A DNA stretch of 64,000 nucleotides from assembly GCA_024305405.1 (NCBI GenBank), contig JAKNDB010000103.1, positions 2,914,001-2,978,000 of the forward strand, in the 5' to 3' direction. The notes under the pieces were generated by a model. That model saw only the letters and a list, made by a program, of their open reading frames with translations. It was not told where the DNA came from and ran no database searches. Origin of the DNA: Dirofilaria immitis. Its lineage: Eukaryota; Nematoda; Chromadorea; Rhabditida; Onchocercidae. Positions 24,023-36,900 of this stretch are shown here, piece by piece. Positions within the stretch are counted from its first letter, which is position 1; each line of letters begins with the position of its first letter. The translations under genes were made by a program, and so were the position numbers.

Positions 24023-27000
24023 TCATGATTGCTGCTGGGCTGAATTCAACTCCGCAGCCACTGATGTTTGTTCCCCACTTGATTTTGACGCTGATGATGT
24101 TGCCGAATTGTTTACTTGTTCCAACATTCTTTGTAACTGCGCTTGAGGATCAACCACTGCACGATTCTGCGCAGCCTGTAAATAGCAACGTCTGTTTTTA
24201 TGCTTGGCCTTTGTTCCAAAATTTCGAAAAGTCAATCAACGAAATTTATGTGGATTGGAAAAAAACGGACCTGACCCTCCTTGGTCCTAAGAAGATTGTT
24301 GAAAAAGGAAACTAGCGGAGAATTGCCATCTGTTCCGTCACTTGATTGTTTCTGTGGTGTAATTCGCTTCGGTGATGCAATTTCGGCGCTTGCAAGTTTG
24401 TGTAGAAATGCTTGTTCCTCCTCCGCTTCCATTATCTGGTCCCGTATTGGTTGTCTTTCATGCACTATCTTAATAGACAAAAAAGATTAACTATTTCTAT
24501 TGGATGGATTCTTTTGCTACCTTGAAAGTGAAATGAAAATATGAATTAAGCTATGAAGTCGAGGCAAGCATTGCCCATCACCTTTAATCAGAAATAAATC
24601 TTATTAAAGATTACATCGCAATTTTAGTAAAAGTTCAAATGTTTAGACTATTTCTAAGTTACTAAATGAGGTGCGTATTTTTTTCCATTTCTACTTCGCT
24701 AGTATAATGCGCGAAAATTAACCTCCAATGGACGATCTACATCTGGGATTGCTTCCTTGATTATATCCAATTTTTTCTCATTGTCCCAACCTGCTGGTAC
24801 AAATATTGAGTCCTTATCAACAACATGAGCAGGTGTTGTAAATGGTAATCCACATACCCGATGAACAAGATATTTGTATAGCAAAGCTGTATGTTTTTCT
24901 TCTTTTGCAGATGTATAAATCTAAAATATTATCTTCACATATGCCTTAAAAACGGAATAAAAACTTTTATTTACATATTCCGATGTAAAAGAAATGAAGA
25001 TAATTAAAAAATAAAGAATATCTTACCAAAGCAGCTCCATGTGCCATACAAAATTTGCGAACATGGTATTGTAAGCGATCGAGCTGATCATCAGACATTT
25101 CAGTATGCGCCAAATCACTCTTCGTCAGTACAACTACTAGTGCGGCACCTATGTTTCGAGTCAAGATATTTTGATCCAACGGTAGCAATACCTAAAATAT
25201 CTCAAACCATTTTTCTTTTTATCCAAATGATTGAATAGAGAGAAAAAGACAGAAAGAGCATGCGAGATTACTTAATACCTGACTCACTGACCATTCAATT
25301 ATTAAATCATAGTGTCGAAATATGAATAATATTATAAAGTACAAACGTACATGTTCAGTTTCCATGGATGGTATTTTATCACTTAACATTGAGCTATCCA
25401 ATGGTTCAACATATTCCTGCCAAAATAATTCTTCTGAAATGACTTTGCATTGCTTCTAAATTCAAAAAAAAAAAATCCTATCAAATGAAACAAGTACCGA
25501 TTCTTCCTTCCTTTCATCTTTGAGAATTTAAAATCAACATACAAATAAAGTGATATTAAGATAAGAATTACATATGATATCTGCCTGGATAGGTATAAAT
25601 GTTATAAAAAGCTTACGTGATTTGCGCGCTTCCACCACGGTCGCTTTGTCAAATATATTTTCAATCTGATCACCTATCACTTTAATCCATTTATTCAATG
25701 ATGGCAATATTGTTCCGGGTTCCTGCATTGATGCACATAATATCACGATGTTCTTACTTAATGGTGCGGTTAAAGCAAATTTCACCAAAGGCGCAAATGC
25801 CACATCACCATCCAAAATCCATACTGGGAGTGTTATGCTCTCGCCAGGTGCAACACCGGCACCTGAAATTAATAAGTTTAAGTAGCTGGAACATGTCAAG
25901 TTAGCGGCTTCATAACTTCTTAGTATGCAAGAAAGATACTTCAGTTATTTGAAGCTTTCCGAGATAATTTTTGAATCTATAAGACCTAATCACTCTGCTT
26001 GGAACCTCGTAACTATCACAAGAATGAATCCTTACGAATAAATTCATCCTTACGAATAAATCCTACAAAGCTTGAAATACTATAATACCGGAAGTCATTC
26101 CTACCTAACTTACAATCTTTTTGCTTTGGAGCATTATATTGAAAATCATCAACCAGATAAAAGTAGTTGAATTAAATTGAAGATATACCCGCCGAAGCTA
26201 ACTGATACGCATAGCTTGCATCCCTGTAATCTGTGTGAACATTCAAAAAATGGTACTCAAGCGCAGAACCACGACCAGATGTTTCCCGTTTCTCAAGTCT
26301 ATGCAGTAACCAACTTTTACCACTCTGCCTATTCCCTGCAATGCAACAGAACTCACTTGGTAGAAAATTTTCTGCAATTCGTTAGTAAATAGAACACTAA
26401 ATAAGGTTTTATTCCATGCTTCTTTCAGTTTCACGTTAACTTTCCTGATGATAACTCTTTGTTAGGATGATCATATCTAAAATTCAGCAGTCGCAAACAA
26501 TAATTAATCTTTTTGAGGATGGTCACTATAAGACTCTCCTCAAGTCTGACAAATTATGCAAATTTTAATACCATTACCTAGGAAGAGAATAGCCCCTGGT
26601 GCGCTATTGCTAACGCCATTAGCGCTTACTTCAGATAATATCTGAGTCCTGAAATTTATTTCAAATTGTAGATCCAGATATATCTGTTAAATCATTTTAC
26701 AATTCCCGACACATCTACTTTCTTAAAAGCAACGATTAGCAACTTCTGATGACAAAAATTTTTCTCTCAGTTCTATGCTTCCCACAGGAATTAAAAAACA
26801 CTTTCCAATTTCTTCCCTCTCACGCCATATTTTCATGATATCGTCTTTCCAGACTTTTTGCAGCATTATCGATTTCTTTGGATTAATTGATGGAGAATCA
26901 ATCCAAAATTCCAGAAATTTTCTAGAATTAAAGTACAGGACAAAAAAAACTAGCCAAATTCTTTCGTCATCATTTCCACTTGTTGTATTTACAGTCGCAT

Positions 27001-27046
27001 TACCGGCCACCGGAAATGACAAATTTAGCGAACCAGTTGGAGGCAT
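24023..27046 (-). CDS. dli-1: Cytoplasmic dynein light intermediate chain
   Basis: Nine exons: 27046-26955, 26648-26578, 26335-26189, 25862-25617, 25433-25351, 25191-25027, 24920-24723, 24468-24271, 24175-24023, giving 450 residues with no frame break. The order matches DYNC1LI1/2: [10 protein letters not shown], a Walker A loop [40 protein letters not shown] then [22 protein letters not shown], and [11 protein letters not shown], then a Gln/Ser-rich tail. The protein couples the dynein-1 motor to cargo adaptors in the cytosol. Intron 1 uses a GC donor (TTTG|GCTAGT at 26954-26953); with it, DERIW joins TQILSEV exactly as in the family, whereas the nearby GT would break the phase. A CCAG acceptor lies about 22 bp upstream of the ATG. 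Confidence 0.95.
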
Positions 27047-28279
27047 CCAGAATATTTGAGCATATAATCTGGAATTTCAGTATCGAATGTATTACCGAGA
27101 ATTCAGAATTGAATAAAAATTCAAAGTATTCAGATTAAAACAACAAATATGTAAATAAGCAGATAGATGGATGAAATAAATATCAAAAATATGAACAAAT
27201 GAACGTTCTATTCTGAAATATAATGAAATGACACAATCCCTTAAATAATTATTACATTTTCACTCTTTATAAACAATGAACGTGGAAAAAAACAAATTAA
27301 TAAAGTAGCATTATGAATGATAACAATAATAATGATAACAATAAGAAGAGAAATAGCAACAGTAATAACGTTATTATTACTATTGTTACTATTACTATAA
27401 ATAGAATGATAACAAAAATAATAATAATAATGATGATTTGCTATCATGATAGTAAAATAAAATAATAATAATAATAATGATAAAACTATCAATAACCAGC
27501 ACTACTGTTACCGTTACTATAACAGCTACAAATCTCGGCAATAACGACGACAATGGCGGTAACACCAGAATATCTACCTGTGGAGAAAATGACAGCCGAT
27601 GACTCGAGACGCTATGAAATCACTTCTGTCTCAAGAGAATTTAAGTACTCAATTTCAATATTTTGTAATACTTTTTGGGAAGAAAATCGGATACTCACTT
27701 TTTCGTTCGAACTTTAATTTATTACATCTATCATTAGATTACTTTTACGATATGTTGGAGCTAAGCTAATTATGAGATCATTGAAAGGTAGCGTGAAATA
27801 GTCATGGAATTTAATCTCGGATAAAGTTTAAAATAGGTAAGGTATAATAAATCGAATAATTTATTGATTAATCAATAATTGAGAAAAAAACTCTCGAATT
27901 AGCATTAAACGCAAACAAACTCTCAATGAAAATCGTGGAGAAATTTTAAAAAGAAGTTACGATCTTTTTTTTTTGACTTCAAATATTTAAAAAAAAAAGG
28001 AATTATTAATTATTAATAATTATGCAATTAAAAATTATTTGTAACAAATAAAACTGTTAAATATACAAAGCATTTTTCAAAGAAAACGAAGTGAAGAATT
28101 ACAATAAACATATATAAAATTTGGGAATTAATTGAATTTAATAAATTTAAATTAAATATAATTAATTTATTAATTATATAATAAATATGTAATTAATTCT
28201 AATTTATCATTTTCTTTCTGTCAACTTTTTCAATCTTTTACTATTTCAATTTCTTTCTTTTTTTCCCAAAATAGTATTA

Positions 28280-28498
28280 GAGAAAGAAAGAGAAAGAGAG
28301 AGAGAGAGAGAGGAAGAGAGAGAGGGAAAAGAGAGAAGTTAAAAAAAGTGACAAAAAAAGGAGGGAAAGATTTGGAAGAAGCAATTCACACAACAAAAAG
28401 TATTTTGTTGATTCGTTGACTCAACAAGTAGCCGTAGAAGAATGAGTGAATGAATGGGTTGAACTGAATTGGATTCGATTGAATTGGACCGACAGATA

Positions 28499-28529
<31 letters not shown>

Positions 28530-28580
28530 GATAGATAAATTGATTGATTGATTGATTGATTGTTGTTTGTTTGTTTATTT
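28280..28580. repeat. Microsatellite cluster (GA)n, (GATA)n, (GATT)n, (TTTG)n
   Basis: GA-rich run at about 28280-28335, then GATA/AATA repeats at about 28495-28540, GATT repeats to 28562 and a short TTTG run to 28575. Successive simple repeats of different units lie side by side. Confidence 0.85.
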
Positions 28581-29659
28581 TGACCTTTTGCTTTCATTCA
28601 ACGAATTCAACGAATAAGATAACCTTTACCTTTTTTTTTTTTTTATTTGTACCTTCTCTTATTTTCAAATTTATACTATCATTTGCGAATATAAAATATA
28701 ATTTTGAATTTTGATTTTTAATTGGAATGGACTTCTTTGATTAGATTTTAATTTCAGTTAAATCCTTTATTGTTCATATTACCTCTAAGTTAAACCTTAA
28801 TTTTAATTGGAATGCATGTTGGAATTAAATTTTTAATCTTAACTAAAGTACTTCTTTTACATTAAATTTCAATTCTAATTAAAATTATAATTAATATAGA
28901 TAGATTTTTTATAACTTGTCTTCTTTTCTTTTAATCATTCCTTCTTTTAAAAAAAAAAAACTATCAAATTAGATTTGTAAAATTTTTAGATAACAAAACA
29001 AATTTTTATTTTTAATTTTAATAAAATTCGATTTCTTCTATTTCGCTTCGTTTTCTTTTATAAAATTTTTAAATATAAATTTTAATTTTTGTTTTAATTA
29101 AATAAATAAAAAGTTTATATAAAAGATAGTATTTACATAAGCCTTTTTCAACCGTTTATTACTATTCTTAAAAGAGAAATTAAAAAATTTGGTGCGAATA
29201 AAAATAAAATTTCAAAATTTTAAATTTATATTTAAATTAAAATAAATTTGAAGATTTATATGAAACGATAAATTACAATTTTATATGCGAATAAATTTGA
29301 AAATGAGAAAATTATTCCAATAATTGGTAATGTAACAAATGAATTTTACTGTAATTTAATTTTATTATTTCCTATTCCAATTTCTTGCAAATTTAACATT
29401 TATCAATTTGAGTAATTATGCATTTGTAGGAATGAATTCTTCAACTTTTGCCATCAAAAATTTTTATTGAGAAATTTGAAATATTATTGCAACGATTAAA
29501 ATTTAATGCTTAAATCCTACGATCGCTTATTTGCAATATACTAATAATTTAGCATTTCAAATAGATTTCATTTATCGATTACCTTTTAAAATTTTAATTA
29601 CATTTATTTTAATTTTATCAAATTGGTCAAATTTCCATTTTGCAACCTGACACTTCTTT

Positions 29660-29910
29660 GTATTACCATTATCGGGAGAGAGGAAAAGATATTTTAGGAA
29701 TAAGATAATTCAAAAGAGAGGGAGGAATATTTCAAGACACTTTCTTTCATTACTATTATCGGGAGAGAGGAAATTAATTTAGGAATAAGATCTTCAAAAG
29801 GGAGGGAAGGAATATTTCAGGATACTTTCTTTTATTACCATTATCGGGAGAGAGGGAAAAGATATTTTAGGAATAAGATCTTCAAAAGGGAGGGAAGGAA
29901 TATTTCGGTA
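29660..29910. repeat. Three tandem copies of an 85-87-bp unit
   Basis: Each copy carries ATCGGGAGAGAGG (starting 29671, 29758 and 29843), then TTTAGGAATAAGAT, then GGGAGG(AA)GGAATATTTC. The units are nearly identical to the eye and noticeably richer in G than the flanks. Confidence 0.85.
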
Positions 29911-31373
29911 GGAAAAAATGTTAGAAACAAAATGTCTAACAAATAATGAATTTTATTTCTTATAAAAAATTCAAATTATTGCTTAATTTTTGATATTTAA
30001 AATTTAAATATTTTAAATTTTATTTCATTCAATCAATTATTTATTATTCTAACATTTTCATTCATTTTTTTATATAATTTTCTATTTTTCAAACAAAATA
30101 ACATCTTTCTTTTATTTATGCATTGTGATAAAAAGAAAGAAAAACAAAATTTCTCTGACAATGAAAGATTTGATATTATAATTACCATCTGTTTATGCAT
30201 ATATTCTTTGTTTATATATATATATATATATGCATTTTGTAAATAGTAATTAATCATATATATATATATCGATTTATATCGATTTATTGATGTACTTTTG
30301 TAGATCATAACGGTTGGAAAACATTTTATGCATATATAAGTATATATATATATATATAAATTTTTATAATTATATTTGTAAATAGTAATCAATCGTATAT
30401 ATCGATTTATTTATGTACTTCTGTAGATCGTAAAGGTCAAAGGATCATAAAGGTTATATATGGATGTATATAAATTTTTAGAATTATATTACTAAAATTT
30501 TTCAAAAGTGGAAAATTTTATTGATAACAATCATTCATATGCCGATTTATTTTTTATTTTTGTATTTTATAAAGGTTAAAGGTTATTATGTAACATGCGC
30601 ATATGTTATGTATATGAAAATTGGAAGATTTTGTAACTAGTAATCAATCATGCATCGATTTATTCATTTGTTTTTGTAATTTGTTAGGGCTAAAGGCTAT
30701 CATTCATAGGGTTAAAGGTTATCATTCATATATATATATATATATACCCTTTAATATATATATATGTGCACATAAATTTTAAGATTCTATTGTTGAAATT
30801 TTTTTAAAAGTAAATGCAAACAATAATTTAGCATGCATTGATTTGTTTTTTGCTTTTACAATTTATAAAGGTCATAGGTTATTGTTTATAGATGTACAGA
30901 TTTTTAAAGTTAGACTATTAATTGGAATGATCTTGTATAAAGAAAGAATATTATAACTATTAATTAATCGTATGCTGATTTATCTCTTTACTTTTATAAT
31001 TTATAAAGGTTAAAGGTTATCGTGTACGTACATATATAAACATCAATAAATGTTAAAGGTTATGCATTTACTTATCTTAGAAAGTATTATTAAAATAATT
31101 TTTGAAAAATTTCTACTTATTTCTTTCTTTATTTCTTCTTTTTCTCCAATTTCAAAAAAAAAAATCAAAGAAATGATGCCGACTGATAATTTTGGGATTT
31201 GTGTGATAGGCCGAAATTCGTTATCATCATCCTTCGTTCATCCTTATCGTTTAACAATCATTGTTGATTTTGATTTGCAGATTTCTTCCTTATGTTGAAT
31301 CGTCCGCTATTTTACAGCTAATTTTCTATTTTGCTACTTCTTAACTTCTGCTATTCATATTTACAGTTTAACT

Positions 31374-31580
31374 ATATCAATTAATTAATTACAATATATA
31401 ATCATATTTTTTATTCTATTATAGTTATAATGCACGACGATTAAAATTATATCAATTAATTAATTACAATATATGATCATATTATTCTATTATAGTTATA
31501 ATGCACAACGATTAAAATTATATCAATTAATTAATTACAATATATGATCATATTATTCTATTATAGTTATAGCAATATCT
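31374..31580. repeat. Three tandem copies of a 71-75-bp unit
   Basis: The unit begins ATATCAATTAATTAATTAC and contains ATTCTATTATAGTTATAATGC. Copies start at 31374, 31449 and 31520; the last is truncated. Confidence 0.85.
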
Positions 31581-32527
31581 TATAATTGGAATAAAATTAG
31601 TGCATTTTTATATTTCTATAATTGCTAAATAAAATTCCAATTCCTATTTATCTATCATTTCTATTTATCATTGCAAATTTAAAACATTTCGATTAATTAT
31701 TTTCTGTAATCAAATCAAATTATAATTGCGACATATGCGATGATTAAGAAATTGAATTTTTTTAAAGTTTAATTATTATAATATTTATTTATTGTTTTAA
31801 GCTTAAAATTATATCATTTTATTGATTTGATTAGTGATTAATTTTGATATTAACTTCTTCCTATGAAATATCATTTTCTTTTAATTAAATTTTCTTTTTC
31901 CTCCAAATTATATTTAATATTTTTTTAACTTTTAATTTTAATTTTTATTCTTCTTTCTCATCAATTCTTTTTCTTTCTTCAAAAGTTATTATTATTTTAT
32001 TTCCATCTATTGTTTATTTATTTATATTAATAATTCATAATGTTGTTTATTTATTTATTTTTATCGGCAATTTGTAATGTTGTTTTTATTTATATTAACA
32101 AATTGAAGCATTGTTTATTTACATTAACAATTTATAATGTTGCTTATTTTTATTTATTAAGTAATTTTGTTGTTTATTTATATTAGCAAATCGAAATACT
32201 ATTTATTTATAATAATTAAATCGAGAATGAAACTTATATGTGTTAACAATCATTTCCACTTCTCAAATAATCAGATGAATGTTAAAATAATTTGATAAGC
32301 AATTATTTATTATAAATTGAAATATAACTTTAAATATAATTTTTAATTTAATTTGCTACAAAATTTATAAATTTTTTTCAAATAAATCTCCTCTTTTTGC
32401 AAAATATTTCTTCCTTCCTTTCAATCTTCCCTTTTTTTTTCTTATTTTACTAAAATTAAATTTAGAAAAAAATAAAAGCGAAAATTTCGCCTTTATTTTA
32501 TTACTTAATGTATTCCTTTGCTAAAAA

Positions 32528-32558
<31 letters not shown>

Positions 32559-33969
32559 TTTTTACATTACTTTACTTATTTTTATGAAGAAATTTTTTTT
32601 TCGCTTAAAAATTTCATCGTATTTTGATAAATTTTGCAAACTTAAAAAGTTAAAGTTTCTTTTTATTTAAATTCTTAAAATTTAAATAAAAAAGAAAATT
32701 GTAAATTTTAATAATAAATTTTAAACGAATAATAAATGAATTATATAATTTTGAGATAAGAATTTTGATATAATTTATCAAAATAATTATATTTTGGATT
32801 GAAATTTATGAAATTTCTTTCTTTTTTTTCTTCAATGAAATTTTTATTAGATTTTATCAAAGATTTATTTGATAAGTTATCATTTAAAATTTTGATAATT
32901 TATCAACATTCAAATGATATTAGGATGAAATTTGATTGTTTATATATGTTAGATTAGAATAAAAGGATAGAAGAATGTATTGATGATGTAAATTGAATTT
33001 TGATAATTTTATTTTGCGGCGAATTTGTGATTAATCGATTTATATGTTCAATAATGCGGCCATTACAACCAATTAATTAATTAATTATCTGTTAGAATTA
33101 CTACTAATAATTTATTTTATCCATCTATCGAATCAAAATGATTCATTAGAATCAATAATGATGCAAATGATTAATAGAGACATCTGAAGGCAGCACTTAT
33201 TTTGATCATTACCAAATATATTATGAGTTTTAGACAAATCCTAAAATTGCTATCATTGACTACCCAAGAATCAAATGATTAAATTCGTGAAACTGGTTGA
33301 TCCGTTATAGATTGATTAATTAACTAATTAATGATTTTGAAATTATCATAAAAATTCTCATTTTTGATACGATTAATTATCCTAGTTATTCCTAATCATT
33401 TATCTAATCATTTATTTAATATATCTTTCAGTGGTTTAATTTGTTAAATTATGTTATAAATTATAAAAACTTATCATTTTCACAACAAAAAAACCTTAAA
33501 ATAATTATTTTAGTATAAAAAGTTGAATAAATTGATTTATAGTTTATCATTTCCATCGATATTCCATTTATTATCTTATCAATAATTATCGTAGTTATTG
33601 TTTATTGCTGTTACTGTTCGATGAAAATTATGAATGTATTGTTGAATCGATGATTATTATCTATTTCTCATCATTTTCTATTAAATTCTTGCTAACTTTT
33701 GACTAAATTATTAGATTAATATTCTTATCAGTTATTACTTACAACATGCAGCATATCGCTCTATGAAATTTATAATTCGTACAAAATTTAAATCATATTT
33801 TATTTAATATTTATTTGATATTTAAAACTATAGTTCCTTACTGATTAATAATTTCAGATTTCAAATTTCAAATTATTGATTTCAAATTTTATTTATTTTC
33901 AGATTTCGTTCTATATGCTTGATATCATATCTATGTATTTATTAGAATTAAATTAATCATATAAACGAT

Positions 33970-36900
33970 ATGTGCGCTTTACCCAGTATTTCATCTACAC
34001 CATACCGTACACCACTGCTACCGCCATCTCGTTCGAGTTACTTTTCGGATATTAACCATCTTAACAACGGTAACTCGGTAAGCATTACAGTATTCCTAAT
34101 TAATAATTCTGTAAATGTTAAATATAAATTTAAATATTATAAGCTAATTTTGACTCTTATAAACGTTATTGTCTTTTAAATCAATAATTCGATAAAGCTT
34201 ATCGTTCTTCTAATTATTAACTTGATAAGCACTACTGTATTTTTTATTGGTAATTTGATATGCGGTAAGCATTACTGTACTTCTAATCCAAAATTTGCTT
34301 ATAATATTTACATTTATATTTATAGTGTGCTATTATTATCTTTTGCTTGATTTTTTGTTTATTTTTGAAATAACTTAAAAGGTTGCAGTTTATTTCTTAA
34401 AAGCCTAAATTGACAACTAAAAATTCAAATTCAAAATTGAATTTTAAATAATTTGTATTGCTGTAAGTTGGTAATAACTACTTGATAAATTTATGATAAA
34501 TACTGATAATTACTAAGCTAATCTATTACGTAATATGAAAACGATATAACTGTTCCAAACTTTTTCCTGAAAATACTTTCTCTATTATATCAATATTATT
34601 AATGATTTCAATAATTATCACTAGCGTAATTATCAGTAAAATTTAAGCAATTATCACTAAAATTACTTTTATAATATTCGTAAGAAGTAAAATGATTAAG
34701 ACAGATCAATCGTTACCATAATAATTAATATAATAATATATATATCGTTGTCATAATAATATATATACATATAATTGTTATCATGATCATTGATATGACA
34801 ACATATATCGTTATCATAGTAATTAATACAGTAATATGTATACATATAATCATTATCGTAATAAATAGTATAATAATACATATATATAACCGTTATCATA
34901 ATAATTAGTATAATAATATATATACGTATAATCGTTATCATAATAATCAATATAATAATATATATACATATAATCATTATCATAATAATTAGTATAATAA
35001 TATATAGATATATATATATTTTATTGTTTATAAAATTAATAAATTTTTAATATTTATATAATTGTAATAAAATAAATATTTTTTCTTATTTTTTTGTTAT
35101 ATTTATTAAAATATGATTGATTTGATTAATTATAGCATAAAATAAATGTGAATACAATCGATTGTTTTGATAATAAATTGTTTGATAATATTAGCAGATA
35201 AGAAGATTGTAAATTGATATTATCTTAAATATTTGATGTGTATAAGAATATCAGATAGAAAAGTGATAATGATAAAGTATTATATTATCAGATTGATAAA
35301 TCTCAAACATTACGAATATTTGAAGTGCATTTTAGGATTGAAAAGAGGAGGGACAAAAAGGTGACATATATATCTCGTAATAAAATTTTGTAAATTTGTC
35401 ATGTGTAAATATCGATGACACTTTTTTTTCCCTTTCTTTCTTTCTTTCTTTCCTTCTTTCTTCATTCATACTTTACGATATCTCTTTTGTTTATTTTACA
35501 TATGCTTTATCCGCTTTTGTTTATTTTTTTTCTAAAGCTTATCTAATTTTTTTCTTTTCATCATTACTTCTAGTGTTTGATCTTTTAAGGAGCAATTATT
35601 GATATTCTTAATTTTATTACTGTAAAATATATTTGAATAAAATTTTTGTAAATATAATTTTAGGATAAGTTTTTAGGATAAGCTTTTAAGATAAGCTTTT
35701 AGGATAAGTTTTTAGGATAAGCTTTTAGGGTAAGTTTTTAGAAATGAATGAAATAATTTGGAAAAGAAAAATTTTTTTCATAAATATAATTTTAGAATTA
35801 AATTATATAAACAAATTGTTTAAGTTTAATAATTTTTATTATTTTTTTTACAATTTTTTCATTTTTTGTTAGTAAATAAAATTTCATTTTTTAATTTCAT
35901 AAAATTACACAATCAAAAGATATTTGACAAAAAAGTTTTCTTTTTATTTCATAAATTTTTGCATATATTATTTTTGCCAGGTTAATTTTAGGTTGCACCA
36001 TCACCCTGTAATCGTCGAATACATTCAATGCAACGTAAACCTCCATTAGAAGCTGAGATAAATTTTCCTAAACAACAAGCTGAAATTCGATTAAATATTT
36101 CTAAGGTATTATTATTATTATTATTATTGTTTGATCATTGCACTATAAGAAATTTTAAATTTCATTATTTACAATTTATGCTATAATTAAATTTTTGATT
36201 TATTAAAAATAAACAAATTTTATGCGAAAAAAATAAATAAACGACGAAAAGAAATTCTAAGAATAAGTAATAGCGTAGGAAAATTTTTTTTTTTTTATCC
36301 AAAATATCATATAAAATGAACTTTTATCTTTTATCAAAAAAAATTTTCTTTTTTTTTTAAATTTGAATATTAGCAATTAAATTTAGAAAAATTATCACTA
36401 ACATATATCAAATATTCATATAATTTATTTAAATAAATTTTGTAAATTATAATATTATGATAATTTGTTTATATTAATTATTAATGTTTAATTTTAAATT
36501 TATCTAAAACACTAATTTTTTTTTTTTTTTGGAATCTTTATGAAACTTTGTTTAAATGATACCTGTAATCGAGATTTTGATTTTGATTTCTTTTTTTTTC
36601 TTACAGGTGAAGTTATCATTATTGATATTAGCGCTAATGTCTATTGCATCAATCCTTTTTGCATTTACCTCACTCTTGAGTTTATTTTCAATACAATGGA
36701 AAGCAACTACAATAGAATCATCCGATTTTGCTAATGATGCTTCAATAATGATACGTACCGCAATGTATGAAATAGCCAGTTCATTATCATTGATCGCCGT
36801 AACAACGTCTCTTTCTACTTTTCTTCTATCAACTTTACAACTTTTTTCGCCCTAAAATGCTAAAAACAAATCCAACATCTATCAAAGGTTAAATTTTATA

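Larger units (their letters stand above)
27047..33969. other. Long AT-rich intergenic stretch, no supported gene
   Basis: Almost 7 kb of low-complexity, AT-rich DNA. It contains trinucleotide-rich sequence (about 27300-27500), GA-rich, GATA and GATT microsatellites (28280-28575), three 85-87-bp tandem copies (29660-29905), AT dinucleotide runs and the recurring word TTAAAGGTTAT (30200-31070), and three 71-75-bp copies (31374-31580). Short open stretches here encode only repeat-like Ile/Tyr peptides and are not credible genes. Confidence 0.5.

Noticed and set aside
26723..26954. Extension of dli-1 exon 1 past the GC donor
   Set aside because: Reads into intron; the family motif W-x-x-ILSEV requires splicing to 26648.
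30033..30392. 119-codon minus-strand open frame
   Set aside because: Its translation is mostly Tyr-Ile repeats from an AT dinucleotide run; no splice signals or family resemblance.
34696..34983. 95-codon minus-strand open frame
   Set aside because: Product of an AT-rich minisatellite (Ile/Tyr/Asp periodic); not coding.
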